Shown in pieces: positions 11,315 to 20,904 of a DNA stretch of 64,000 nt; position 1 is the stretch's first letter, and each line of letters begins with the position of its first letter. The notes below the pieces were generated by a model that saw nothing but the letters and a program-made list of their open reading frames with translations, made no database searches and was not told where the DNA came from. The DNA comes from DYRB01 sp963802205 (GTDB lineage: Bacteria > Pseudomonadota > Gammaproteobacteria > Chromatiales > Chromatiaceae), in NCBI GenBank assembly GCA_963802205.1, contig CAWDHW010000029.1:85807-149806 (forward strand), given 5' to 3'. The translations under genes and the position numbers were made by a program.

Positions 11315-11542
11315 TACGCCTATAGAACTGCAAGCCAGGACAGCGGCTTACAGTTCCAGCACTTTCACAGCCCACCTTTGGTCTTACGCCTGGCTTCGCC
11401 CATCTCTATCTAGCCATTTTGGTTAGGCGGCAAGCTTAAACTACTGCCCGGTTTTCGGGGTCCACTTTACTTCGTCCTGTAAGGCCGTGGCCAGCCGCAG
11501 CTGGCATCCACCCTGTGGAGCCTACAGCGACATAGTTGGCTC

Positions 11543-12809
11543 CTATGGGATTTGAGTGAAGAGCACCAGCGCCTGCCCAGGCGCAAGTGTTACAGTTTCG
11601 GAATAAGCTGTGCCGGTGCGGTCGTAGTAGGTCCGCGCCAAGGCCAGCGCACCCGAGGCGGATTGATCGTGCCGGCACAGCGCGGCAATGCCCTGCTCGA
11701 AGACACGCACCCGCAAGGCGGCAGACGCCGTCGGCGGGCCCAAGGGCAAGCCTAGGGGAAGCCGCTGCTCAGGCACCACGTACAGGGCATCGGCGGCATT
11801 GGCCACCACCTGAAAGGTGCGTAAGTAGTGGAAGCTGGTCCTTGGCCCCGCTGCCAGGAGATAGGCCGCATAGAGGTAGAGGCCCCATTGGGCCTGGGTA
11901 TAGGGCCACTGGCTGGCATCCCACGGCCAGCGGCCATAGACCTCCCAGTGAGTGACAGGATCGGCCTCGATGGCGTCCAGGTACGGCTGAACGTCGTCGG
12001 CCCAGTTCCCGGTTCCAGTGGATGGGCGCATGCCAAAGTATTCGATCATGGCCCCAGAGGCTTGGCGCACGGCGTAACGCTGGGTTTGGACGTTTTGGAT
12101 CTTGGTCCACAGGCCGTTGATGGTGTGGTGGCGATTTGGCATGGCCGCGCGCAGCTCGGCCAGGAAGGCATCGAACCCGGCGGCGTGATCCTGGCGGGTG
12201 GTGCGAAAGGCCAGGTCGTAGAAGATCCCGACGGGATTGCGCGGTGCATCCAGCCGGGCGTCGAGCGCGTCAGCCATGGCCGCCACGCGCGCCACCAGGT
12301 CGGCGCGCGCCTCCGGGATACGCAGGTCGGCATGGCGATAGGTGCCTGAGGTATGGGCGATCCACTCCGGATGCTCATTCGCCCAGGCCTTGGTCTGCCG
12401 CTCCGCCCAACTGTCGTTTGCGACCGAGACGGAGACATAACAAGAAGATGTAGACGGACACCGGCAGGGTCGGGCGGCGCGCGAGCAACTGCCCGAGCAG
12501 GGTGGCCATGGCGGACCCGTCATCGGTGGCCGAGCGTACTTGCATGGTGCATCTCGTCGCGGTCTCGGCGATGTCGTCGAGCACGCTGGCGGTCATGTGC
12601 GTCTGCAAATCGTTTACGTCGCCTGCGATAAACCAGGCGATCCCAGTCCCCAGGCCATCGCCCATAGGTTCGATGACGGGGCTTTGCAGCTGCCAGGAAC
12701 CGATGCACGCGCCCCGGTCTGCCGCGGCCAACGGCCCGTCCACCCGCCCAGACGCCTCACCCAGTCCGGGGTCGTCTTCGAATCGCTCGGCCTGGATCTG
12801 GTCGGTCAT
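11543..12809 (-). pseudogene. glycoside-hydrolase-like (TIM-barrel) gene, frameshifted
   Basis: Two overlapping minus-strand frames read as one protein of about 421 aa: an N-terminal part from ATG 12809 and a C-terminal part ending at 11543. The join is near 12437-12444, where the text passes from PVSVYIFLL to YVSVSVANDSW; removing one T restores the frame. The C-terminal part (WIAHTSGTYRHADLRIPEAR, VGIFYDLAF, IEYFGMRPSTGTGNW, then a beta-rich end) resembles bacterial putative glycosidases of the hypothetical family 15 type. The family call is tentative. It lies just downstream of the tRNA-Ser on the opposite strand, beside a transposase remnant. Confidence 0.5.
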
Positions 12810-12882
12810 CGCTCGGTGTCGCCGGTTGCCGCTTCGATGGGGCCATTCTACCCCCGTCCACAGGCTGGCGCAGGCCGGGAGC

Positions 12883-13260
12883 TCAGACCTCGCGGTGGGC
12901 CTTGGCCATGATCTCGTAGAAGCGTAGCACCGAGAGCACCCAGCCTGCGGCGCCGAGGTGCATGCGAGCCACGGCTGCCCGGCGCTTGGTCGGCCAAGCG
13001 CCCTCCCCTGCCGAAGCCGCTAAGAAAGCCTCCGTTACCTTTGCGCTAAAGTGACTGCCGCGCGACCCAGCCTGAAGCGATGGCACCGTCCTTGAAGGAT
13101 TCCGACTTTGCCGCCCCAGCGCCCTGGCCGGCCGCCTGGCGCCTCCAGCCGTGAGGGTGTCGCGCGGGATGCCCGTCTCGCGCACCAACTGCGGCACGCT
13201 GATGTTGCTCGGGGGCAGCATCCTGGCCACCAAGCTGTCCTTCAGCTCTGCCGAATCATG
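12883..13260 (-). pseudogene. transposase remnant (IS3-OrfA-like HTH)
   Basis: Reading leftwards from about 13260, the text ELKDSLVARMLPPSNISVPQ and VRETGIPRDTLTA matches the N-terminal helix-turn-helix of stand-alone or IS3-type transposase OrfA proteins. After that the frame no longer looks like a transposase, although bits of the expected sequence appear in other frames. No DDE catalytic region and no terminal repeats are seen. It is therefore a decayed fragment. The last part, to 12883 (WVLSVLRFYEIMAKAHREV), is unassigned. Confidence 0.5.
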
Positions 13261-13275
13261 TCCCGATGTTTGCGT

Positions 13276-14388
13276 TTAGTTGCGCACCGATCCCAAAAAA
13301 TCCCGCCCCAGCGCGTCTGCGGCGACGATCGCATCCCGGACCGCGACCCACGTTACCTCGAACGGCTCATTGTGCGATGTTTCACCCGGCGCGACAGCGC
13401 GTTCCGCAATCAGTCTTGCCTGTTCCGAATCCAGGTGCCCGATGCCCAGTTCCCCAAGGGTGAGTGGCAGTCCCACTGTGGCGCAGAACCCCATTACCTC
13501 ATGGACCTCGGCCGACGCTCGGCCCTCGAGCACCAATTGCACCAGGGTTCCGAAGGCCACCTTTTCGCCGTGGAGATAGCGGTGGGTCTCCGGCGCCGCC
13601 GTCAGGCCATTGTGGACCGCGTGGGCGACAGCCAGGCCACCCGACTCGAAACCCAACCCGGAAAGCAGCGTGTTGGCCTCGATGATCCGCTCAACCGCAG
13701 GAGTCACCACCCCCTCGCGCGTTGCTGCCACCGCGGATGGGCCGTCCCGCAGCAGGGTTTCATAGCAGACTCGTGCGATCGCCATGGCCGCCAGGGTACT
13801 GCCTCCCCCGACCGCGTTGCGCTTGCAGGCGCGGTGGGCGGTGTCCGCCTCGAACCAGGTCGCCAAGGCATCGCCCATGCCGGCAATGAGGTAACGCACC
13901 GGGGCGCGTGCAATGATGCAGGTATCGACCAGCACAAGGTCAGGGTTCCGTTTGTAGAAGAGGCACTTCTCGAAGATCCCGTCGGCGCTGTAGACCACGG
14001 ATAGGCCACTGCAGGGTGCATCGCTCGCCGCGACCGTCGGGCAGCAGACGACCGGGAGGTCAAGCGCATTGGCGACGGCCCGCGCCGTGTCGAGTGCCTT
14101 GCCCCCACCGACACCGACGATGCTCCCGGCGCCCGTGCGCTCCGCCTCCCCCACGCACCGCTCAATCTCCCCGGTGGAACACTCCCCGCCGAAGTCGGTG
14201 AACCCGAAACTGATTTGCATCAGTCCAAAGGTCTCGGCCAGGATGGATTCGACCTGCCGGCGCGCGCTGGGGCCGGCGATAAACAGGGGGCGCTCCGCAA
14301 GCCCCATGCTGACCATTTCCTCGGCCAGATGCCGGATGGCATCCCGACCCTGAACATAGCGCGAGGGAGAACAGAAGATCTTCAGCAT
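13276..14388 (-). CDS. gldA: glycerol dehydrogenase (iron-containing alcohol dehydrogenase family)
   Basis: A 370-residue NAD-dependent polyol dehydrogenase of the GldA type, oxidising glycerol to dihydroxyacetone or acting in reverse. ATG 14388 has CTGGAG upstream, and the family N-terminus MLKIFCSPSRYVQG follows. The NAD-binding glycine loop is GVGGGKALDTARAVA. Metal ligands are expected in GMGDALATWFEAD (Asp), HAVHNGL (His) and HGEKVAFGT (His). It leads into a same-strand run of carbon metabolism genes, but a gap of 295 bp (14389-14683) with no gene separates it from the next one upstream. Confidence 0.9.
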   Translation of the reverse strand: MLKIFCSPSRYVQGRDAIRHLAEEMVSMGLAERPLFIAGPSARRQVESILAETFGLMQISFGFTDFGGECSTGEIERCVGEAERTGAGSIVGVGGGKALDTARAVANALDLPVVCCPTVAASDAPCSGLSVVYSADGIFEKCLFYKRNPDLVLVDTCIIARAPVRYLIAGMGDALATWFEADTAHRACKRNAVGGGSTLAAMAIARVCYETLLRDGPSAVAATREGVVTPAVERIIEANTLLSGLGFESGGLAVAHAVHNGLTAAPETHRYLHGEKVAFGTLVQLVLEGRASAEVHEVMGFCATVGLPLTLGELGIGHLDSEQARLIAERAVAPGETSHNEPFEVTWVAVRDAIVAADALGRDFLGSVRN

Positions 14389-14683
14389 CAAACACTCCAG
14401 GTCAGGCGGAGGGACGGCGGGGATCGAAAGGGCGCGAAGTGCTGACCCTCGATCCTGAGCGCCACGGCGTTTGCCGTGGTCCACTCGGATCAAGCATGAG
14501 TCTACAATCAGGCGAACATGAACGCGATGCTGTACCGCCCGGAACGGACCATCCCGCAACTTCAGGGATGCCCACCCACCAAGGTACGCGGCATTGCCGA
14601 GCCGCACTCCCCCAGGCACTCGGGCTGTCCCCGGAATGCAGGATTGCCGGTCTCGCCGTCCCTGTCCCTGGCCGGCCTGCACA

Positions 14684-15502
14684 TCAAGCGCGGGCATACT
14701 CGGAGGCGCGGCGGATCTGTTCCCCGGTCGGCCGCACGCCCGTGTAGAGGACGAACTGCTCCACCGCCTGCAGGGTGATCACCTCGGCACCGGTGATGAC
14801 GGCCTTGCCCCCCGTCTTGGCATACCGGATGAGGGGTGTTTCAGATGGCACCGCCACGACGTCGAACACCACCTGGGCCCTGTCGATGACCTCCGGATTG
14901 AAGGCCAGTGCCTCGGCCTCCGGCCCGCCGGCCATGCCGATGGGGGTGACATTGATCAACAGGTCGGGCTGGGCGTCGCCGATCTCGGTCCGCCACTCAT
15001 AGCCATAGGCCCCTGCCAAGGGTCGGCCAGTGGTCTCGTTGCGGGCCAGGATGATGCCGGAGCGAAAGCCGGCGTCGCGCAATGCGCCGGCTACGGCCTT
15101 GGCCATGCCGCCGCTGCCGCGCAGGACAAACGACAGCTCGGGAGAGACCCGATTCTGCTCCAGCAACTTGGCGACCGCGATGTAGTCGGTGTTGTGGCCA
15201 CGCAGGTGGCCGTCGTCGTTGACGATGGTGTTGACCGCCTGCAGCGCCCTGGCCGATGTGTCCAGCTCGTCCAGATAGGGAATACACGCCTCCTTGTAGG
15301 GCATGGATACCCCACAGCCGCGGATACCGAGCCCGCGGATACCGGCGACGGCCGCCGTCAGATCCTTGGTGGCGAATGCCTTATAGACGAAGTCCAGCCC
15401 CAGTTCCTCGTAGAGGAAGTTGTGAAAACGGGTGCTGATGTTGCTGGGCCGGCCCGCCAGGGAGATGCACAGGCGGGTATCTTTGGTGATTTGTCGCGAC
15501 AT
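14684..15502 (-). CDS. shikimate dehydrogenase-like protein (SDH-L type)
   Basis: A 272-residue AroE-fold oxidoreductase. The N-terminus, TRLCISLAGRPSNISTRFHN, is like the divergent Haemophilus HI0607 (SDH-L) branch rather than classical AroE. The substrate-binding segment GIRGCGVSMPYKEACIPYLD and the NADP-side loop LRGSGGMAKAVAGAL are seen. HI0607-type enzymes act poorly on shikimate, so the true substrate is uncertain. It sits between gldA and glgC on the same strand; ATG 15502 was chosen over longer in-frame starts that lack homology. Confidence 0.8.
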   Translation of the reverse strand: MSRQITKDTRLCISLAGRPSNISTRFHNFLYEELGLDFVYKAFATKDLTAAVAGIRGLGIRGCGVSMPYKEACIPYLDELDTSARALQAVNTIVNDDGHLRGHNTDYIAVAKLLEQNRVSPELSFVLRGSGGMAKAVAGALRDAGFRSGIILARNETTGRPLAGAYGYEWRTEIGDAQPDLLINVTPIGMAGGPEAEALAFNPEVIDRAQVVFDVVAVPSETPLIRYAKTGGKAVITGAEVITLQAVEQFVLYTGVRPTGEQIRRASEYARA

Positions 15503-15634
15503 GGTTTCTCTGTACGAGGACCGACTGGAAACGTGGCGCTGCTGAGGCGCCTCGTTGGCTGCCTGGGCCCGGATCGGGCGCATGGGCCGAATGCCACCAT
15601 TCCTGCCCAAGGCATGAGGGATTTGTGGCCCACA

Positions 15635-16903
15635 TCAGCCGAACTGGGGGGGCCTCTGGCCGAGCATCTCCGGGGTGATCAGCACCACCCCACCCGGACT
15701 GACATGGAATTGCCGAGCATCCTCTTCGGGGTTCTCGCCGATCACAGCGCCGTCGGGGATCTCGCAGCCGACGTCGATGATCGCCTTACGGATGCGGCAG
15801 TCGCGCCCCACAGTGACACCGGGAAACACCACGCATTCCTCGATCTGGGATCCCGCGTCTACCTTGACGCTGGAGAACAACACAGAACGGTTGAGCTGAC
15901 CCGAGCGCACAATGCAGCCGCCGGAGACGATGGAGTCGATGACGGTACCCTGCGGATGCCCTCCTTCCGCCAGGAACTTGGCCGATGGTAGCTGCGGCTG
16001 GTAAGTGAGAATCGGCCACTTGCTATCGTAAAGGTCGAGCTCGGGGTGAGGGTCCACCAGCTCCATGTTGGCCGACCAGTAGGCATCCACCGTACCCACG
16101 TCCCGCCAGAAGCCTTGTTCTCGGGTCTCCGGATCGCGGAAGGGGTAGGCAAAGACCCGACTGCGAGCAATGGCGTCGGGAATGATGTTGCGGCCGAAGT
16201 CCCGCTCGGACTCCCGGTCACGGGCGTCCCGGATCAACTCGTCGCACAGGAACTTGGTATTGAACACATAGATGCCCATGGAGGCCAGGGCCGTGTCCGT
16301 GCTGCCGGGCATGGGGATCGGAGCTTTCGGCTTCTCGTCGAAGCGTTCCACCTTGCCCTGCTCGTCGACCGCCATCACTCCAAACCCCCGGGCCTCCTCC
16401 AGGGACACCTCCACGCAACCCACGGTCATGTCTGCCTTGCGCTCGGCGTGAAAGGCCAGCATGGCGCCGTAGTCCATCTTGTAGACGTGGTCCCCGGCCA
16501 GGATCAGTACCAACTCCGGCCGGTGGGTGCGGATGATATCCAGGTTCTGGTAGACGGCGTCGGCGGTTCCCGCGTACCAGTTGCCGGTGGTCCGCTGGGA
16601 TGCGGGCAGCACCTCCACGAACTCCCCGAGTTCGTTCTGAAACCGGCCCCATCCCCTGACCAGGTGGCGTATCAGGGAGTGTGCCTTGTACTGGGTCAGG
16701 ACGCCGATGCGCCGGATGCCCGAGTTGACGCAGTTCGACAGCGGGAAGTCGATAATGCGGAACTTGCCGCCGAAGTGGACCGCGGGCTTGGCACGCCACT
16801 GGGTCAGGTCCTGCAGCCGGGCGCCCCGCCCGCCTGCCAAGATCAGCGCAAGGGTGTTGCGGGAGAGGCGGCTGATGTGCCGGGTCTTGATGTCGATCTG
16901 CAT
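15635..16903 (-). CDS. glgC: glucose-1-phosphate adenylyltransferase
   Basis: ADP-glucose pyrophosphorylase, 422 aa, the committed step of glycogen synthesis. The nucleotide-binding motif is LALILAGGRGARLQDLT; FRIIDFPLSNCVNSGIRR and WYAGTADAVYQN are also conserved, and the C-terminal beta-helix begins near HPQGTVIDSIVSGG. ATG 16903 has GGAGA upstream. The open frame continues to 17638, but this extra part crosses a dispersed repeat and the antisense of the channel gene, so it is not used. The surrounding ldh, channel and fructose genes suggest handling of stored carbon. Confidence 0.95.
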   Translation of the reverse strand: MQIDIKTRHISRLSRNTLALILAGGRGARLQDLTQWRAKPAVHFGGKFRIIDFPLSNCVNSGIRRIGVLTQYKAHSLIRHLVRGWGRFQNELGEFVEVLPASQRTTGNWYAGTADAVYQNLDIIRTHRPELVLILAGDHVYKMDYGAMLAFHAERKADMTVGCVEVSLEEARGFGVMAVDEQGKVERFDEKPKAPIPMPGSTDTALASMGIYVFNTKFLCDELIRDARDRESERDFGRNIIPDAIARSRVFAYPFRDPETREQGFWRDVGTVDAYWSANMELVDPHPELDLYDSKWPILTYQPQLPSAKFLAEGGHPQGTVIDSIVSGGCIVRSGQLNRSVLFSSVKVDAGSQIEECVVFPGVTVGRDCRIRKAIIDVGCEIPDGAVIGENPEEDARQFHVSPGGVVLITPEMLGQRPPQFG

Positions 16904-16975
16904 GGTTGTCTCCGGGACCTCTTCGGAATGAGTGGTGGAGCGGTTTCTGGCCGTCTGCCTCTTGGGAGATGCTGG

Positions 16976-17042
16976 CGCGGCGTGACTCCCGGGCGCTCCA
17001 TTTTCAACGGCTACAGCGTCGAGAATGGCGGCAGGGGCAGCA
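16976..17042. repeat. dispersed palindromic repeat, copy B (inverted, partial)
   Basis: Read on the minus strand, this stretch matches the core of the element at 2289-2442: CCATTCTCGACGCTGTAG, then GCCGTTGAAAATGGAGCGCC, then CGGGAGTC. Only the central part is present and the CTGATTAA ends are not seen. It lies between glgC and the channel gene. Nothing else is visible from 16904 to 17103. Confidence 0.7.
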
Positions 17043-17103
17043 GGATCGAGTTCGGGGTTCATCGACGATCCATTGCCATCCGTACCTGATCCTTGCGGGC
17101 CCG

Positions 17104-17982
17104 TCATTGGCCCTGCCCTGACGAACCCGCGGACTGGGGGCGTGTGCGCAGGTACTTGGCGTCGTCGTTGACGTAGGCGTAGTACAGGCCGATGAGCAGG
17201 CCGCCGCCGATGAAGTTGCCGGCCAGGGCGATGGCCACATTGCCCGCCGCGAGGCCGACGTCGATGCCTTCCTTGAGGCCGACGATGGTGAAGAGCACGG
17301 TGTTGGCGACGGAGTGCTCGAAGCCCAGGAACGCGAAGATGAACACCGACACGATCATGACGAGGCTCTTGGTGAGGTCGTCCCTGATCAGACCGTTGTA
17401 GATGAGCAGCATCGCCAGGTTGATCATGAAGTTGCACAGGATCGCCCGGACGAACAGATCGCCCCAACCGGCCGCGCCGTTGCTGATGTAGGCCAGCTTG
17501 ACCGCGACGGAATGCCCCATCTCTGCCAAGACCTGTCCCTCGGTCAGGGTGCTGAACCGCAGGAGCAGCGCCATGAAGAGCCCGCCCAGGAAGTTGCCGA
17601 TGTAGCAGAGCGAGAGGAGGCGCACCGCCTTCAACCATCCGATGCGGCGGTGGTAGGCGCCGATCGAGACGATCATCATGTTCGAGGTGAGCAGCTCGGA
17701 TTTCGAGTAGTGGATGAAGACCAGGGCCCAGCCGAAGGCCAGGGCGCCGGCCATCTTGCCCAGCGTGTGCAGCGTGGTTTCCCCCAGGTGCACGGCATCG
17801 AACGCCGCAATAATGGCGAAGTTCGTCCCATAGAGCAGGCCAATGACGACCCCGGCCATTGCCGCGCGTTGCAGGTACCGCCGGGCGAGTTCGCCCGACA
17901 TCGCGGTCTTGGTCTCGAGCGCCTCGAGCACCGTGCTGATGAAGTGCTTCCCAGGGAACAGGGGGTTCGAGATTACGCTCAT
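17104..17982 (-). CDS. formate/nitrite transporter (FNT) family channel
   Basis: A 292-residue inner-membrane channel of the FocA/NirC/HSC family, with six hydrophobic segments. Family segments include FIHYSKSELLTSNMM (the broken helix and loop region) and FLGFEHSVANTVLF, which holds the conserved pore histidine. ATG 17982 follows GGAGGA. FNT channels pass small monovalent anions such as formate, nitrite, hydrosulfide, acetate or lactate. Its position 120 bp from L-lactate dehydrogenase suggests export of a fermentation acid, but that is inference. Confidence 0.88.
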   Translation of the reverse strand: MSVISNPLFPGKHFISTVLEALETKTAMSGELARRYLQRAAMAGVVIGLLYGTNFAIIAAFDAVHLGETTLHTLGKMAGALAFGWALVFIHYSKSELLTSNMMIVSIGAYHRRIGWLKAVRLLSLCYIGNFLGGLFMALLLRFSTLTEGQVLAEMGHSVAVKLAYISNGAAGWGDLFVRAILCNFMINLAMLLIYNGLIRDDLTKSLVMIVSVFIFAFLGFEHSVANTVLFTIVGLKEGIDVGLAAGNVAIALAGNFIGGGLLIGLYYAYVNDDAKYLRTRPQSAGSSGQGQ

Positions 17983-18102
17983 GGTGCTACATCCTCCCGT
18001 CGTCTCAGGGCCCACAAGGGCCCACGGCCTCCGACTTGTGTCGCCAGGCACCCAGCCGATCCAAAGGGTCCACCGACGTTGCTCATCGCTACGGTCTCCA
18101 TC

Positions 18103-19044
18103 TCACAGATCAAGCGCGCGCAGGCACCGCTTCAGGGTTTCGGCGGAGTTCACCAGCGCCTGTTGCTCCGCACCCTCCAACGGGATCGGCAGACGCCCGC
18201 CCGCGCCGTGAATTCCCACCGTGACCGGGATGCTGAGACACACGTCCTCGATCCCGTACTCGCCATGGAGGCGCACGCTGATGGGCAATACACTGCCCTG
18301 GTCCTCCTGGATGGTGCGCACCAGGTGGGCGAGCACCAGCCCGATGGCCCAATTGGTGTAGCCCTTGCGCTCGATGATCTCGTAGGCGGCGCGGCGCACC
18401 TGGGTCAGGATGGACTCCAGCAGGGCGGGATCGTAGGGCTTGCCAAGGATGCTGTTGTGGAGGACGGAGGTGCCGCCGATGTTGGCCCCGCTCCAGACGG
18501 CGATTTCGGAGTCTCCGTGCTCCCCCAGGATCAGGGCGTGGACCGAGCGTGGGTCTACCTGATAGTGCTCGGCGAGCAGACTGCGCAGGCGCGTCGTGTC
18601 CAGCATGGTCCCGGTGCCGATCACCTTCTCGTGGGGCCGTGTCGACAGCTCCTGCATGACATAGGTCAGGACATCCACCGGGTTTGAGGCGATCAGCAGG
18701 ATCGCATCGGGCGCATGGCGGTCCAGCTCCTCAGCGATCCGGCGGAAGACTGCGGTGTTGCGGTTGAGGAGCGACAGGCGATCTTCCCCCGGTCGCTGGC
18801 CGACCCCGGCGGTGACGATCACGATCTGGGCGTCGGCCAGGTCCTGATAGTCCCCGGCCCGCACCCGCCGCCGTCCCACGTAGCCCTGGGCATGCATCAG
18901 GTCCATGGCCTCGCCCTCGGCACGACGACGGTCGAGGTCGACCAGAATCAACTCGTTGGCAATCCGTTGCTGGAACAGGGCAGAGGCCGCAGCCGTCCCC
19001 ACCTGTCCGGTGCCGATGATGCCGACGGTATGACGATGCAACAT
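18103..19044 (-). CDS. ldh: L-lactate dehydrogenase
   Basis: A 313-residue NAD-dependent lactate/malate dehydrogenase family member. The Rossmann motif is GIIGTGQVGTAAA. The substrate-specificity loop reads AGVGQRPGEDRLSLL, with Gln where malate dehydrogenases carry Arg, which favours lactate/pyruvate. The catalytic His is in LGEHGDSEIAVWS. ATG 19044 follows GGAGA. It lies downstream of the fructose operon on the same strand, separated by a strong hairpin, and probably reduces pyruvate during dark fermentation. Confidence 0.92.
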   Translation of the reverse strand: MLHRHTVGIIGTGQVGTAAASALFQQRIANELILVDLDRRRAEGEAMDLMHAQGYVGRRRVRAGDYQDLADAQIVIVTAGVGQRPGEDRLSLLNRNTAVFRRIAEELDRHAPDAILLIASNPVDVLTYVMQELSTRPHEKVIGTGTMLDTTRLRSLLAEHYQVDPRSVHALILGEHGDSEIAVWSGANIGGTSVLHNSILGKPYDPALLESILTQVRRAAYEIIERKGYTNWAIGLVLAHLVRTIQEDQGSVLPISVRLHGEYGIEDVCLSIPVTVGIHGAGGRLPIPLEGAEQQALVNSAETLKRCLRALDL

Positions 19045-19072
19045 GGTTTCGTCTCCAAAAATTTAGAGCGCA

Positions 19073-19097
19073 GGCCCCCTCACCCTGCGAGGGGGCC
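19073..19097 (-). terminator. hairpin between fruA and ldh
   Basis: Perfect 9-bp arms GGCCCCCTC and GAGGGGGCC around a 7-nt loop, just after the fruA stop on the minus strand. About 10 nt further comes AAATTTTTGG, which is also the leader of ldh. It could end fru transcription, or attenuate read-through into ldh. The T-run is not immediately adjacent, so a full intrinsic terminator is not certain. Confidence 0.5.
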
Positions 19098-19105
19098 GCT
19101 GGACG

Positions 19106-20890
19106 CTACTTGGTGGCAAGGCCCGCCGCGGCAGCCGGCTTGGGCTCCTCCAGCGACGGCTTCAGGACCAGCAGTGCGACGGTCGTCAGGACGGTGCCGA
19201 CGAGGATCGCCAGGGCATACAAGGCCAGGTGATTGACTGCGTTCGGGATCGCGAGCACAAAGACGCCGCCGTGGGGCGCCCGCAGGCCGACACCGAGAAG
19301 TACATGGACAGGGCGCCCGGCCGCGGCGGACCCAAGGATGGCCGCCGGTATGACCCGCAACGGGTCCTTGGCCGCGAACGGGATGGCCCCCTCGGTGATG
19401 AAGGACAGCCCCAGCACGCCGGCCGCCTTGCCCGCCTCGCGCTCGGCCTGTGTGAAGCGGTTGCCGCCGATCAGGGTGGCGATCGCGATCCCGAGCGGCG
19501 GGGTCATGCCCGCCGCCATGACCGCCGCCATGGGCATGAAGGTGTCGCTGGTCAGCAGCCCGACGGCGAAGGTGTAGGCCGCCTTGTTGACCGGGCCGCC
19601 CATGTCCACCGCCATCATGCCGCCAAGGATCAGGCCAAGGATGACGGCATTGGTGGAGCCCATGCCCTGGAGGAACTGGGTCAGCCCGTCCATGATCGCC
19701 TTCACCGGGGCGCCGACGACGTAGATCATCAGGAGCCCTACCGCCAGGGTGGACAGCAGGGGGATGATCAGGACCGGCTTGAGACCCTCGAAGTGCTGGG
19801 GCACCTGGACGCCGTCGCGGATCCACAGGGCGATGTAGCCGGCGAGAAAGCCGGAGACGATACCGCCCAGGAAACCGGCCTCCAGGTTCATGGCCAGCAT
19901 GCCGCCGATGAGGCCGGGGGTCAGACCCGGGCGGTCGGCGATGGAATAGGCGATGTAACCGGACAGGATCGGGACCATGAGCTTGAAGGCCGCCCCCCCG
20001 CCAATGGCCATCAGGGCCGCCGCCAGGGTGCCCTCCTGCTTGAAGGCCTCGATGCCGAAGACGAAGGACAGGGCGATACACAACCCACCCGCTACCACGA
20101 TGGGCAGCATGTAGGACACGCCGGTCAGCAGATGTTTGTAAGGGCCCTCGATCCCGCCCCTGCCCTGCTTCGCCGCGGGCTTGGCCCCAGTGGCCGATCC
20201 GCCGGCCGAGCCGGCGGCGGTGGTCGCCTCGACCTTGGCCCGGGCGATCAGGTCCGCGGCCCCCTTGACCGCCGCGCCCACGGAGGTGGTGTAGAGCGGC
20301 TTGCCAGCGAAGCGGGAGGGATCGACATGGGTATCCGCCGCGATGATGACCAGGTCCGCCGCGGCGATCTGCTCGGCGCTGAGCTGGTTCTTGGCGCCCA
20401 CCGAGCCCTGGGTCTCGACGGCGATCTCATCCCCGACCGCGGCCGCCGCCTTCTTGAGGGCATCCGCGGCCATGAAGGTGTGGGCGATGCCGGTGGGGCA
20501 GGCGGTAATGGCGACGATGCGTTGGCCGGCCTTGGCCGGCGTCACGCCCGCGGGGGCTTGCGGCGGCTCGGCAGACGCCAGTCCCGGCACCAGGGAAAGC
20601 GCCTCGCCGAGCACGGCCCTGGGGTCTCGGATGGCGCGGCTGGTGGAGACCGTCAGTCGTGGCTTATCGCCGAAGGGCTCCAGCTCTACATGGATATCGG
20701 CGGCGATCAGCACCGCATCGGCGGCGGCGATGGTGTCCGGGGACAGCGGATTGGTGGTCCCCTCGGCACCGTGGACCTCCACCTGGATCTCGTGGCCCAT
20801 CAGGGCCGCGGTCTTCTTGAGCGCCTCCGCCGCCATCATGCTGTGGGCTATACCCGTCGGGCAGGAGGTGACTGCAATGAGTCTGGCCAT
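19106..20890 (-). CDS. fruA: PTS fructose transporter subunit IIB'BC
   Basis: The fructose permease of the phosphotransferase system, 594 aa, which imports fructose as fructose 1-phosphate. Two IIB domains in tandem both keep the phosphocysteine motif (SCPTGIAHS near residue 9, ACPTGIAHTF near 130). A linker of about 25 residues leads to the multi-spanning IIC domain (LLTGVSYMLPIVVAGGLCIA onward). Near the C-terminus, about 19296-19321, the text GRPVHVLLGVGLRAPHGG replaces the usual ALSMYFGV-type segment, as if +1 and +2 insertions had cancelled each other. It is the last gene of fruB-fruK-fruA, 14 bp after fruK. Confidence 0.93.
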   Translation of the reverse strand: MARLIAVTSCPTGIAHSMMAAEALKKTAALMGHEIQVEVHGAEGTTNPLSPDTIAAADAVLIAADIHVELEPFGDKPRLTVSTSRAIRDPRAVLGEALSLVPGLASAEPPQAPAGVTPAKAGQRIVAITACPTGIAHTFMAADALKKAAAAVGDEIAVETQGSVGAKNQLSAEQIAAADLVIIAADTHVDPSRFAGKPLYTTSVGAAVKGAADLIARAKVEATTAAGSAGGSATGAKPAAKQGRGGIEGPYKHLLTGVSYMLPIVVAGGLCIALSFVFGIEAFKQEGTLAAALMAIGGGAAFKLMVPILSGYIAYSIADRPGLTPGLIGGMLAMNLEAGFLGGIVSGFLAGYIALWIRDGVQVPQHFEGLKPVLIIPLLSTLAVGLLMIYVVGAPVKAIMDGLTQFLQGMGSTNAVILGLILGGMMAVDMGGPVNKAAYTFAVGLLTSDTFMPMAAVMAAGMTPPLGIAIATLIGGNRFTQAEREAGKAAGVLGLSFITEGAIPFAAKDPLRVIPAAILGSAAAGRPVHVLLGVGLRAPHGGVFVLAIPNAVNHLALYALAILVGTVLTTVALLVLKPSLEEPKPAAAAGLATK

Positions 20891-20904
20891 AGTGTTCTCC
20901 GGAA

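Noticed and set aside
11326..11355. Phage attachment site at the tRNA-Ser 3' end
   Set aside because: The inverted repeat is not a copy of the tRNA end, and no integrase gene or second att copy is present.
14518..14778. 86-codon plus-strand frame between gldA and the SDH-L gene
   Set aside because: Pro/Arg-rich text without domain features; it is likely intergenic and antisense sequence.
16904..17638. N-terminal extension of GlgC to 17638
   Set aside because: It passes through a dispersed repeat and the channel gene and has no homology. ATG 16903 with GGAGA is a normal start.
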